From Guillardia theta CCMP2712 (taxonomy: Eukaryota; Cryptophyceae; Pyrenomonadales; Geminigeraceae): a DNA stretch of 64,000 nt. This document shows positions 13,281-24,039 of this stretch, piece by piece (the first letter of the stretch is position 1; every line of letters begins with the position of its first letter). Location of the stretch: contig NW_005434550.1 in the NCBI RefSeq assembly GCF_000315625.1, forward strand, positions 41,030 to 105,029, written 5' to 3'. Below the pieces are notes generated by a model. It made no database searches, was not told where the DNA came from, and worked only from the letters and a program-made list of their open reading frames with translations. The position numbers and the translations under genes are program-made.

Positions 13281-13884
13281 GCCAGTGACGGGCAATCATC
13301 AATTTCCAATCAACAAATTTTTGGAGTAATCATTTTCCAATCAACGAAAGTTTGCAGTAATCATTTTCCAATCAACTTTTTGAAACAATAATCATTTTCC
13401 AATCAAAACTCCCCGTTTCGTACCGTTACACGTATCAGAAACGGTCGTAACCGTATACTTTTGCAATCATTTTCCAATCAAAATCAACTTTCAAACTTTC
13501 AACTCTCCATTTTGGAACTTTACCCCACCCCTCCACCCCCCTTTAAACCCTCCGTTCGGACCCCTCCCCATGACCCACCCCTCGAAGCCCACAGCGGCTA
13601 CCCCCTTCANNNNNNNNNNNNNNNNNNNNNNNNNNNNNNNNNNNNNNNNNNNNNNNNNNNNNNNNNNNNNNNNNNNNNNNNNNNNNNNNNNNNNNNNNNN
13701 NNNNNNNNNNNNNNNNNNNNNNNNNNNNNNNNNNNNNNNNNNNNNNNNNNNNNNNNNNNNNNNNNNNNNNNNNNNNNNNNNNNNNNNNNNNNNNNNNNNN
13801 NNNATTACTGCAAACTTTCGTTGATTGGAAAATGATTACTCCAAAAATTTGTTGATTGGAAATTGATGATTGCCCGCCAGTGAC
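13281..13884. mobile_element. MITE-like element copy 1 with 9-bp target duplication
   Basis: Element 13290-13875 starts GGGCAATCATCAATTTCC and ends with the reverse complement of GGGCAATCATCAA. It is flanked by a perfect 9-bp duplication, GCCAGTGAC, at 13281-13289 and 13876-13884. Subterminal DNA carries an ATTTTCCAATCAA word repeated about every 30 bp: five or more copies in the left arm up to 13490, inverted in the right arm from 13804. The middle is partly hidden by the N gap. Nine-base duplications are typical of Mutator-like elements (family knowledge); no transposase is visible, so this is a non-autonomous copy. Confidence 0.88.
13610..13803. other. Assembly gap (194 N)
   Basis: Run of N inside MITE copy 1. 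The gap sits between inverted arms, which would explain an assembly break. Confidence 0.99.
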
Positions 13885-13964
13885 TGGTTTTAAAACACCG
13901 TCGGTCACCGGGTGCCGCCCGGTCGTCCCCTTCAGTCAAGTTCCGACCCGGCGCCGCGGCGGAA
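13885..13964. repeat. GC-rich island segment between the two MITE copies
   Basis: GC-rich block with CACCGGGTGCCGCCCGG and GACCCGGCGCCGCGGCGG words, similar in style to the islands at 28860, 41700, 51030 and 61510. No coding content. Confidence 0.5.
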
Positions 13965-14088
13965 TCCACTGAGGGGCAATCATCAAAAAAAAGTTGATTG
14001 GAAAATGATTACTGCAAACTTTCGTTGATTGGAAAATGATTACTCCAAAAATTTGTTGATTGGAAATTGATGATTGCCCTCCACTGAG
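13965..14088. mobile_element. MITE-like element copy 2 (106 bp) with 9-bp target duplication
   Basis: Element 13974-14079 begins GGGCAATCATCAA and ends with its exact reverse complement, TTGATGATTGCCC. It is flanked by perfect 9-bp duplications, TCCACTGAG, at 13965-13973 and 14080-14088. The interior has three TTGATTGGAAAATGATT-type units, matching the right arm of copy 1. Complete, very short and clearly inserted into a GC-rich host sequence. Confidence 0.93.
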
Positions 14089-14356
14089 TCCAATCTTGGC
14101 GGCCGCCCGCCGGGCTGGCACCGGGTGACCCGGTGACCGTCGGACTTGTCACTCCGGGCCGAGGCTCCGAAGCCGCTTTGCCTGTGACGGCCGAGTTGAA
14201 ACTTCCCCGCTGAACTTTCAACTATGCCAACCCGGGCTGACTGAGTCCCGGCCGCCGCGCGCCGCTGGCCCGAACTTACTGCGCTACTACTAGTGACTAG
14301 ACTCTGAGACCGGGGCCCGCCGCCGGTGTGATTGAATCATGACCGTGGTTTACTAC
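14089..14356. repeat. GC-rich island
   Basis: GC-rich, word-repetitive DNA (GGCCGCCCGCCGGG, CTGAGTCCCGGCCGCC, CTACTACTAGTGACTAG) without reading frames of protein character. It adjoins the element with inverted end motifs that starts at 14357. Confidence 0.5.
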
Positions 14357-14725
14357 CTTTACTCAAAGTTAGTTAAAAAGCAGTACGAGGACAATCAGGA
14401 GAGACGAGGAGGCCCTCAGCGACGGCCACTGTCGCACCCGGGCCAAACGGCGAGAAGAGACTCGAAAGACAGCGAGAACCAAACTTGAAACCCAACTACA
14501 CTGAGTACGGTCAGAAAACTTGAAGCACGGCCTCCGAGTACTAGTCGGCGACACTGAAGCCCGCCGCCGGCCGCTGAGTCCCCGCGGGCTCACCGTGTAC
14601 TGAGGGTCAGAGTCACAGGCGGCTCAGGCTGAGGCTACTGGCATCCCCCGGGCCCGGCGATCACGATCCGAGGCTCTCCTCAGTGATTGTCGTCGTACTG
14701 ATTTTTAACTTAACTTTGAGTAAAG
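14357..14725. mobile_element. Repeat element bounded by inverted CTTTACTCAAAG motifs
   Basis: The left end reads CTTTACTCAAAGTTAGTTAA followed by AAGCAGTACGAGGAC; the right end is the reverse complement of the same motif (14691-14725). The two arms of about 37 bp differ at only a few positions and enclose a GC-rich body related to 10487-10662. No obvious target duplication (flanks TTTACTAC and AAACAGGA). Likely a non-autonomous DNA element. Confidence 0.7.
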
Positions 14726-15093
14726 AAACAGGACAGGCAAGTTTGTCGAAGGTGTGCAGGCGAAGTCAGGCACGCAGTAGGGCTTCATCGCAGTCATCCC
14801 GCCACAACCTCTCTTGTAGAGCCAAACACATTCATCACAGCGGTCACTATCTCCACACGGCAGATCGACTTCCTTAGAGATGAGAGATTGTGTATCAATG
14901 GGACGAGGGGAACAGACACTTTCTTTGGCTACACGTATCTTTTCACGTTAAAATAGGCTTTGCTTTGAGTCTCGAAACCTAGTATATTTCACATCGCCAT
15001 GTGAACTTAGGTTGGTTGTTGATCATGTAACAGTTTTGACATATTTCGTTGCTAGAATTCCGTCTGCTGGCAAGCTGGAGAGAAGGATAACTG

Positions 15094-15988
15094 ATGCAAA
15101 CCGCGTCTCTCTTGTTTCTCAACACCTACAGCGCCTTCATGTACACTGGCAATCGACTGGACACTGGCCTGGAACAGCATCTGAATGTAAAGATGAGAAG
15201 GAGCCCTTCATCTGTTTTGCCTTGCTTGCAGTGTAAGGGGAAGGCTGACGACATTCTTCGTTTTGGAAGGGTCCGCTACTTTGCCTTCGGGAGCAACATG
15301 AATCCTGGTGTGCTGCAGGGTTTGCGCCAAGTCAAGCCAATCAAGGCTTGTCCAGGTCAGCTAAGCGTGAACGACCCTGCTTCTTGATCAGCTCTGCTAT
15401 GCACAGGCTTTGTCAAGGAATACAAGTTGGCCTTCAATCTCCTGGGTACTCCCGTAAGCTCTGCGGTTGAGCTACTCGTGCCTCACCAGTTCCTCGAGGG
15501 TATCGAACCATCGTTCGCTTCAGCTGAGCCCAGTGACAAAGAAGACGACGAACTTCACGGTGTGCTATTCACCCTCACAAGGTGAGTTCTGTTTGATAGC
15601 GACTAGTTTGTGCTGAATTTCTCAAGGCTGGACTGGGAGAAGGTGGCACGGACTGAAGGCGTTGGGTTGGCTTACAGCCTCGAGGAGGTAGTTGTCAACA
15701 CCTACCAAGGAAGCAAGCTGCAAGCGGTCACCCTTAGGACAAAACCTGGACCTCTACGAGCTCCATTTGGAAAGGACATCCAACCCAGTGAGGGATACCT
15801 TGATCTCCTGATCCAAGGTTGCATGTGATATGCCTCTGACATAAATCTGAAGATTCCAAACAGGTGCAGAATATTACAACTTGAACAAAGAATACAAGGA
15901 TAAACTACGAAGTATACGACCCAATCCTGCTGTGTTGGTGAACACCAAAAACATGTATAGGTTTTTGGGAATAAATGTATCAAATTAA
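15094..15988 (+). CDS. Gamma-glutamylcyclotransferase-like protein
   Basis: Enzymes of this fold cleave gamma-glutamyl amides or peptides to 5-oxoproline. Four exons. The core begins VRYFAFGSNMNPGVL, the family hallmark Y-x-x-x-GSN that holds the substrate, followed by GFVKEYKLAFN, DELHGVLFTLTRLDWEKV and RTEGVGLAYS, where the Glu in TEG matches the catalytic acid. It continues with VNTYQG and PSEGYLDLLIQG and ends AEYYNLNKEYKDKL with a tail to the stop at 15986-15988. The N-terminal 60 residues before VRYFAFG are not conserved in style and the start (ATG 15094) is uncertain; a targeting sequence is possible. Introns are 45-50 nt. Confidence 0.85.
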
Positions 15989-16253
15989 CGAGTTAAATAC
16001 ATTAGGGTTTGGTCTCTCAAACCTCAACACAATAAATATTTCTCAATCACAAACATTTCGAAGAGCTACTGAAATATCTTTGAGCAGGTATAGACTCAAA
16101 GTGATGCCAAAGCAGCATTGACATTCAAAAGATTCTTCCCAAGTAGTAAGTGTCGGCCTCAATCATTGATGCACGGCGACATAAAGTTTTCTGACTCTTC
16201 TTATGACCATTCTGCACTGACAGATCTAAAGTGCTGTCGAGTCAACATTTTAG
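15989..16253. other. Convergent intergenic spacer
   Basis: About 265 bases between the stops of two convergent genes; AT-rich, consistent with two 3' untranslated regions. Nothing else seen. Confidence 0.5.
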
Positions 16254-17063
16254 TCATATCTCTTGCAGTGGAACGTACTCTGTCGCAAGATTGATGGGAT
16301 AGCCAATGTTAATGTCCACGTTTCGAATTTCAGAGGTGGCTGCATCTTCTCCATAGCCAAATATGTCTTGTTGCTGATGACTGTGGTCCAAAAACTCGAT
16401 GATATGCCCATGATGTTGAAGAGAGCGCTGTTCAGTATCAGCATCGCTGAAGATATGGATGGCTTCGCAGATAGTGCAGCCATTAGCTTGGTCGTGACTT
16501 TTCCTTTGTGTTTCGTCTTCCACGTATCCTTCCAGAGTCACTGCGCTTGAGGACTCATCCTGATGCGACAAAGAAGAAGAAAGCTGACCCATCCTCTGGT
16601 ACGACGCTTGCTCATAATGCTGTGCCTCTTCCTTAACAACCACATGCATCGAAGTATGACAATTCATTGCACTGTGGTTGCTTCGTTTCTTTCTAGGCTT
16701 CGAGTCCTTCGCCCCTACTGGTCTGCCGGGCTTCTTGGATTGCTTCTTGCTGGCTTTTTCCAAAAAAGTCTCGAACTCTTCTCTTGTCCACATGCTCTGA
16801 GTTGCTTTGATCCAAGTCCTTTTGTTCCAAATGTCTCGCACAGCCTTAGGACTGATCTTGTATCGGTTGCTCAACACTGTGCTCGAAATTATCAAAGCTG
16901 AATCTGACTTGCCCTGAGGCCTCTTGCTATATATGTCCCGAGCTTCCTCATAGCTCAGAGTGGCTTTCCAGTGGGGCTTGTCGTCATTCTCCATCATCGT
17001 TACCGTGTGAAATGTATGCAATTCTCCTGATATTGATGACAAGAGAGAAATTCTATTCCCCAA
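16254..17063 (-). CDS. AT-hook/helix-turn-helix-like DNA-binding protein
   Basis: Single exon of 269 codons. Residues about 33-95 form a compact helical domain (SYEEARDIYSKRPQ, SSTVLSNRYKISPKAVRDIW, NKRTWIKATQSMW) in which 'SNRYKISPKAVRDIWNKRTW' looks like a helix-turn-helix: a short helix, a turn and a recognition helix. Right after it is an AT-hook-like basic patch, KKPGRPVGAKD, then KPRKKRS, which could also serve as nuclear localisation signal. The rest is His/Gln/Asp-rich and probably disordered. A transcription regulator is the natural reading; target unknown. The second Met pair (MMENDDK) could be the real start. Confidence 0.75.
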   Translation of the reverse strand: MGNRISLLSSISGELHTFHTVTMMENDDKPHWKATLSYEEARDIYSKRPQGKSDSALIISSTVLSNRYKISPKAVRDIWNKRTWIKATQSMWTREEFETFLEKASKKQSKKPGRPVGAKDSKPRKKRSNHSAMNCHTSMHVVVKEEAQHYEQASYQRMGQLSSSLSHQDESSSAVTLEGYVEDETQRKSHDQANGCTICEAIHIFSDADTEQRSLQHHGHIIEFLDHSHQQQDIFGYGEDAATSEIRNVDINIGYPINLATEYVPLQEI

Positions 17064-17956
17064 CGCGATTGATAGCCAGACAGGAAAGAGATTTGTTCAA
17101 TCAAACCTACCACACAGCTGTACAGCTGATGAGCAACGGGTTACTGATGTAATGAAAGAGGCCAAAAATGAGAGTAAATAGAGTTATTAAAAATGAGGGA
17201 GAGAACGATTCAGGAGCAGAAGCTGTTTCGGGGGGCCTGTAGAAGGGCAAGGAGTCTAGGCAGGCTGATGAGCGCAGGAAGCGCACAAAGAGAGCATGGG
17301 CACCGACGCTCGCGGATGCGGACGCGAGTAGGGAACATAGGGGTGGGTACTGACCCCACATACCATTTCCCACGGCAATTGCCTAACATCACCCCCTTAT
17401 CTTTGATCCGCAACTACTCTCGTACCCCCGTTACTGTAGTCCATTATAGAGAGAGCGAATCTCTTCATCATGAGGGGTCTTTTTCCTCAGGTTTACGCGG
17501 GGGTGGGGTGGCATGAAACCAATGGGACATGAGGTCTCTCAAATCTTTCCAAATTTGACCACCTCACCACCCCCACATTTCCCTCTGCACTAATGGAAAG
17601 TCTACCCCTGCTTGGAGCCTCTAAAAAAAAATGGTCAACAACCCCTACCCCCACCGGGCTTCCTGTAAATCGCTCCTAGAAACTACCCCCCTGTATGTAA
17701 ACAACCCCTACCCTCTCGATTACGGCTCGCTTGCAGGGATTTCACCTTCCTCGGAATAACCCCACCCACCTTTCAAATCCCATACATACGTGTTGTCTAC
17801 AACCCCTGTAACCCCTATCGGACCTTAACCCCTTGTTAGAGCCCACTCCACCCCCATCCTCCGAATCGCTGACCACCAAATTTTAGAGAGGCGTTTTTTT
17901 ATTGTCATTTGTACTAGCAAATGAAAATAGAAACAAAAAAGCCCGAGGGCGATTAT
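17064..17956. other. Intergenic region with C-rich tract
   Basis: Between 17390 and 17860 the + strand is dominated by C-rich words (CCTACCCCC, ACCCCTACCC, AACCCC). It lies upstream of the minus-strand DNA-binding gene and downstream of the ferlin gene. No coding content. Confidence 0.6.
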
Positions 17957-20900
17957 TCAGTTTGAACCTTTGAAGGAGTTTGATATTTGTGAGGCTGTCG
18001 CGAACTGTGACATGATGAGAGGGGCTGTGTGAACGAGGCTGATGATGAAGGTCATGACGAAGAGAAGCATGCAAACCTGCAACGTGGATGAACGTGATCC
18101 TCTCAGAAATCGACTCACCTTGCTGCAAAGTTCAGGACCCAAGAGCTCATACAAGAGTCGATCAGGTCGAAGGATGAGGTTCATTAGCTTGACTCTGTGT
18201 CGTCGAGTCAACAAGGAGAAAGCAAGTCAAGAAGCAACCTGCTCGGAGGAGGCAGGAAAGGGTTAGCGTTGGGAGCCTCACGGCCCTCGCCAGCAGGGAA
18301 ACGATCGGCTAGCTCCTGCGGCATCAGCTCAATTTCTAGCTCTACGAAGCAATCGCAGCCTCCTGCAAGATGAATCAGACCAAGGAGATGAGATTAAGCG
18401 AAGTGACCGGTAGAGTGACACCGTAGCTTCAAGTTCGAAGTAGGATTTGGCGAAACTGGCAAGTCCCCGGTCGTGACAGACCAGATGTATCGAGCAAGAG
18501 CGGCTGCAAGGATTAAAAGTTCTTAGAGAGCGCAAATAGAACTTTTTTGATTGAATGTCTCACCAAGAGAGTCGATCAAAGTATGGCAGAAACCCTTTGC
18601 ACTCTTGGTTTCCTTGTCAACGATCATGCGATTGAGCTCTTCTTCCGATATCGAGCTTCCCAAGTTGAGCATGATTTCATCTTTCTGCTTGCCCTACAAT
18701 CGGCAAGAGCCTTTCAACAAAAGCAGATTTCAAGTCACAGGGCTGACCTGCTCAAGCATCTCGAAGACTTTTTGTCTAATACGCAGAAAAGCCCTTGAGT
18801 CTGTTCTTCCTGCAAGAGTCGGATTGCTGGATGCTTTGATATCTGTATACCTGCAACATTCACCGTCACAAATCAGCGTCCCTCCGTTATCTGGTAGACA
18901 CCTTGCCCGCATGAGCTTCTTTCCCTGGGAATAGCTGAGCAGCATCAACTCTTTCAAAGAGATCACGCCCTCTCCGATCAGATCATTCGATGCCAGGATG
19001 TCTTTATCCCAAGCCTGCTCAACATGCGATCAACTTGATGAAATGACATTCAAGATGCGAAGAAACCTGAATCACAAGCCTCATGTCCACTGCAGGGAGC
19101 TGTACCACGAAATTCCACCGGTGATTGAAGTTTGCTCGCCCTCCCTTTGCCCTCCAATGCACATCTGTGGATCTTTCGTCTTGAAAGACGTTCTGCTCGA
19201 GATCCATTCCTTCCTGCAGCAACTCAGTTGCTCTGTCCCGCGACTTTTCATGCCCCACAAGCCTGCCAGTCACAAACATGTCGTTCTGGCGCGTGACGGG
19301 ATCCATGAAAGGGGCGCCCTTGACTCGCCATATCACAACTCTGAGAGATACGCGTTACAAGCTTGGAAAGCGGACAAGTCTACAACCGCAGCACGAAAGG
19401 TGACGGTGAAGGAAGCTCGATGCTCCATGGAGGATGCAAGTTGACTTGAGAAGATGGGAGAATGTCGATCCAGAGAATCAGCTGACCGCACTCACCATCA
19501 GCTCCGGGTAGATGAAGCCTCCTGCTCAAGGCTCAGACGGGCCCAACGGTGACGTCGCAACCTTCGCTCTATCGGCTTTCTCCTCTGCTCTGAGATGGAA
19601 TTCTCGCCGAGTTGCTGCCAAACTCTGGAAAGCAACCTTTCCTCCACATCTACGTAGGTTCTGCCATGCATGTCAGCTGAGGAGACTTTCACGGGCTAAA
19701 AACAATGCCTGCCAATTTCCTCGTCGAGAAAGAGCGGGTCAGAGTCCATCACTTGGATGCATAACTCGTGGGCGCATGGGAGACTCTGACTGGGTTGTCA
19801 CTCCGAGCACCGGTGGCCTTGTAGATTGGTTACCATGCTGAACTCAAACATTTGCCTGAAGTCAGGGTTGAGATTCTTGAGTTTCGCCTTTTTTCGATCT
19901 CCAGCTCTCTGTGATCACAGCTGAGACAATAGGACAGGCAGGACGGAGAGCCTACATGCTTGCCCAAGGAGACGCGCAGGTAAGGATCAGACTTGTGGTT
20001 CCGATCTGCTGCTCTGAGATTTCTGCCTCCGAGGATGTAGATTCGCACGATGAAATCTTTCTCGCCCTCGAGCAGCTCGTGGATGAAGGGAGGAGGCGCT
20101 TCGCTCTCGGCTGATTGTTCCTTGACAGAGATGCAGGCTTTGATGACTCCAGCCTGCACGTCTACCGTACTTTCCTGAAATAGCCTGGAGACAACAGGCC
20201 CTCTGTCCTTCACTGATAGGAAGAGCGGAAAGTGGCTCATGTACGACAAGGATGGATCTTCGTCCCTGAACCCAACATCAGGAGATTTTTGAAGCGACCC
20301 TCTAACCCAAGCTCACATGTAAAGGTCAATGACTTTCTCCAGCTCGAAGTTCAACACTCTGCGCTCTTTCAAGAATTCTTCCTCCTCGCCGAAATTTGAA
20401 AAGATCAAATCGACATGCTCGGGCTCTTCACAGTCCGAAGAAAGAATGTCCTGATGCATCAGTCCCATCCTATTCCTCCTCGCTTCCATCCGCTGCTCCA
20501 ACGGCACTGAGCAAGAGAACTCCAGCAGGTCAATGCTAGCGTATCCCAGCGTTCGCTCGCGAACAAGAAAGTTTCCTTTGTCTCTCACTGCGACCTCCAA
20601 CTTGGGCATGCACAGGGAAAGTCCGCAAAACTCTACAGCCCGCAAGACGAAAAGCTGAGGATGAATCATCAATGACTTGGAAGCATTGATCGTATTACCT
20701 GTTGAAAGTTTGGATCGCTAGGTGAGGGGCTGCTGGAGGAGGCGCTTGTTAAGGAAATTTCTCCGACGGAGAGCTGGAGGTACGGGCAAGAGACTAGAGA
20801 ACAAGCTTCACGTCAAGCACGAGAACAAGCTTCACGTCAAGCACGAGGCTCTTGCTCCTCACCTGGGATGAACCTGGAGCAAGTGAGCCTCCTCAGGCCA

Positions 20901-23609
20901 TAGACATAGACCAACACGTCGAATCGTTGACATGCCGGGAATGACAAATCCAAACCTGCCAGCACCTGCCCATCCTCTTCTCCTCCTACCCCTGAGCCCG
21001 CAATGGAAAGGTCGACTTGAGAGGTTTGCGCGACTTCTTCTGCTCGCCTCAACTATGAAAGAGGTCATTACTACCCAAGCAAACGATACTCACATGAAGG
21101 GAAACCAACACTGCTGGGTCTTTCAAACCGTCCTCCTGGTTCACGGCACGCAGGGAAAGCCAACCAACTTCTCCGTCAGGTCGCAGCTCGGACAACTTCA
21201 GCTCAGCTCGACTGGCAATGAGTTGACTGTGATTGGAACTTTTTCTCCAGCAGTTGATGAGCAGAGGAGGAGCATGCAGCAGATCGACGGGGAGAAGGAC
21301 GTCGAGTTGTAGAGCCTCTAGAAACACACAGGATCTTCCCTTCTTCTCGGTCGAACTCGCGGAAACTCCCGCACAACTGATTGTGATGAAGGTCGAAGCG
21401 GGCAGGGATGCAGGATGATTGTCGTTCAACCCTCTTGTTGTGTAAAGTTTGCACAGCAAGTAATATTTGACTCGCGCTCGTGTGTATGAAGGCTCAATCC
21501 TATCGCGCTTCATGTCCACTTTTGACAACTCATCGAAGTTCACAGCAAATCGCAGCAGAACTCTCCCTGCTCTCTGCGCTTGGAACCCTCCGAAATGATC
21601 TTCCTCGAGCTCCACCCATCGCGTATCTCGTGCTCTTGCTTCTTCATTTCTCAGCCTCAAGTAACAGAACCTCTTGCCCTTGCAGGCGAGGCTGACAAAC
21701 AGGTCGGGAAGACTGTTGAAACTGGCTGTCACCCTTGGGAATGCAAACACCCCTTTCAAACTCTCGTTCCACTCCACGGCGCTCGCAGTCGCTGACTTGG
21801 CCTTGGTGGTCATGATGTGGTTTCCGCAGCAAACTTCACAACTGACTGGCCCCGTCACGCTCACGTTCATTGCTTCCAACACGTCAACGACACAGCCGTA
21901 CTGGACCTCAAGGGGCTCTGAGATCTCAGGGTGCATTTTATGCTGCAGAGGAGCTATGTTGACAGCTGAGGGCTTGAGAGGCTGTGAGGAATCGACCTGA
22001 TCGTCTAGGCAGAAGGACAGAAGGATGCGTCCTCTGTACGCGGACCCTTCAGTCTTCCCCTCGTTCATCTCGTCTGCCTTCCGTCGAAGAGAGCCAAAGG
22101 GTCCCGGCAAGGAAGGGAGGCTGTCTGTAGAGGTGGGAGCGCCATACAAGTTGTACCAGGAGGGCACACGAAACTCGCTGACTGCTTCTTGAAAGGCGGA
22201 CAGATGGAAGAAAAGACAACCCACCATGTCGTCCTCGTCCGCCAGGTCGTGGTCCATGACCTGCAGCTCGAGGACATCACAGAAGGAAGGGTAGAGAGTT
22301 GGAATGATGAAAGAGTGGTTGAAGACAGGATCTCTGCTCTTCTTCACGCTTGTCTTGATCCATGCGCCTCCTCCTATGCGAGCTCGCACGTAGGCGTCAA
22401 TCCCAGCGGTCTGATTCAGAGCTGTTCCGACCGTGAAGTCCATCTGGGGTAACCTGATCACGCTCAAGTCAACGCGATGGTTGCGATACGTAAGGGTCAA
22501 GAAACTCACCCCTCGGCTCTATGCACGTTCACTCTCAGCCGTACTGCCTTCTGCCTCACACTCTCCGGCAAGATTCCGATGGAGGGGGGTTTGGAGGATT
22601 CGGGTTCAGAAGAAACATCGAAGAGGTTGTCGTGAATGCTGCAGGTCTCTCCTGGTCCTGACATGCTTATCGTGACTAGAAGCACTCCGCGAGCAGACCC
22701 GACGCTGCCTCGATCGAAAAGAGCCACCCATTCCCGTACGAGCTCATGTTTCTTGCAGGCGTAGATGAAGGAGAGAGAGACATCAAAACTGCCGATGAGT
22801 TCGGGTCGATGAAGGACCCCTTGGATCCCTTCCAAGACATCCTCACAGTCTAGGGTGATCTTCTTGTGGTGTAGGTCTACCGACTTGTCGATCGGACAGC
22901 TGAAGTTGAAGGTCTCGTTCCACAAGGCGCTTCCTCCGCTTCTGGGCGCGACTCTCGTGCGGGTCTGCATGTCATCACCGAGCCTGACCATGACCCTAGG
23001 CCTCACGGTCTTGTTGGCTCTCGTTGGCACGAGGTTGCTAGCCTGATGGATGGTGATGTAGATGAGGAACGGACCTGGTCGGAAGCTGCCAGGAATTTCC
23101 ATCCTCAGGGTCTCATCCAGCGCCCCGACTTCAGGACTATCGTCAGTTCGAACTTCTTCCGATTCCTGCGGGTCTGGTGGGAATGGCGAGTCATGCTCAA
23201 TGAAAGTCACAGTCAACTTGACGCTTCCAGCCTCTTCGTAACTTGCGTTTGGGGGCGCAACAAGCGGAAGTTGAAGCCGCTGTGAGGCCTCAAGGCAAGG
23301 ATCGAGGCAGTAGGCAACAGATCCGACCTTCTTGTCTCGTCCTATCTTGCTCCATCCCTTGCTGTACACCTCTATGATGATGAAATCGCCTCTCTGCAGC
23401 CCAACGTCATCCCAGGACAGTTCTTCCTTCCAGGTGGCGTCAGACGTCGAGTCGACATGTTGCGTTCGCTTCTGCTCGCCCTTGAGAGTGGCTGTGAGGT
23501 AGGGAGAGGGCTTGCTCTTCATTCCCATGTGACTCTTACATGGAAAGTTCCTCCCCTCAGCCCTCGAGATCTTCACCCTCCCTCGCCGCTCTTCCACTCC
23601 TCCCTGCAT
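17957..23609 (-). CDS. Ferlin (multi-C2, tail-anchored membrane protein)
   Basis: Large multi-exon gene coding for a ferlin, a calcium/phospholipid-binding protein of membrane fusion and repair. C2A at the N-terminus (RGRVKISRAEGRNFP, YLTATLKGEQKRTQ, DATWKEELSW). A later C2 with DPVFNHSFIIP and VMDHDLADEDDMVG, followed by the ferlin word WYNLYGAP and YRGRILLSF. Then more C2 domains (FIVRIYILGGRNLRAADRN, SDPYLRVSLGKHV, LCIQVMDSDPLFLDEEIG) and the ferlin C2F hallmark RSTDVHWRAKGGRANFNHRW. PAGEGREAPNANPF lies before the C-terminal membrane span (VCMLLFVMTFIISLV) and a short tail. The start at 23609 places C2A at residue about 10, as in animal ferlins. Most introns are 40-110 nt; a few internal joins (18000-19500) I did not resolve base by base. 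Confidence 0.9.
20797..20844 (-). repeat. 24-bp tandem duplication in a ferlin intron
   Basis: GAGAACAAGCTTCACGTCAA followed by GCAC occurs twice head to tail at about 20797-20844, inside non-coding sequence of the ferlin gene. Confidence 0.8.
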
Positions 23610-24039
23610 CTTGTCAAACTGGTCAAAACATGACCTCCAGTGACAAGCTCAACTTTTTTAAATTTTATCATTTACTCATCATCAAATCAATACAAACCGG
23701 CAGCCAGTACCGCACAGCACGGGCTTCAATCACAGTCACAAGTTCACTTGACTCTCTTGGCCTTTCGTCCGCTGATCCTCCACCGTCGTTCCGGTCTGGC
23801 TGCTCCTGCACCCGTCACTTGCTTCAGTTCCCACTCGCTCCGGCTACCTTCAGGTGAGGAGGCAGGGAGACGGCGCTCGTCCTTAAGGTCGACTGAAACT
23901 GGCTCGAGCCATCCACCGAGCGACATTTTGAGAGCGACCTCCGGCTTTGACTCGTTCCTCTGCAGACTCCCCTTGAAGGGTGACACCTGATGAACAGGTT
24001 CACATGACCAGTTGCGACCGGTCAGACATGTGCCAACGG
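23610..24039. other. 5' flank of ferlin gene
   Basis: About 430 bases between the ferlin start and the stop of the next minus-strand gene. It should hold the ferlin promoter; no specific element is recognised. Confidence 0.4.

Noticed and set aside
13290-13490. Regularly spaced ATTTTCCAATCAA repeats considered as a CRISPR array
   Set aside because: Spacers are near-identical and the block is the inverted subterminal arm of a MITE with a target duplication, in a eukaryotic contig.
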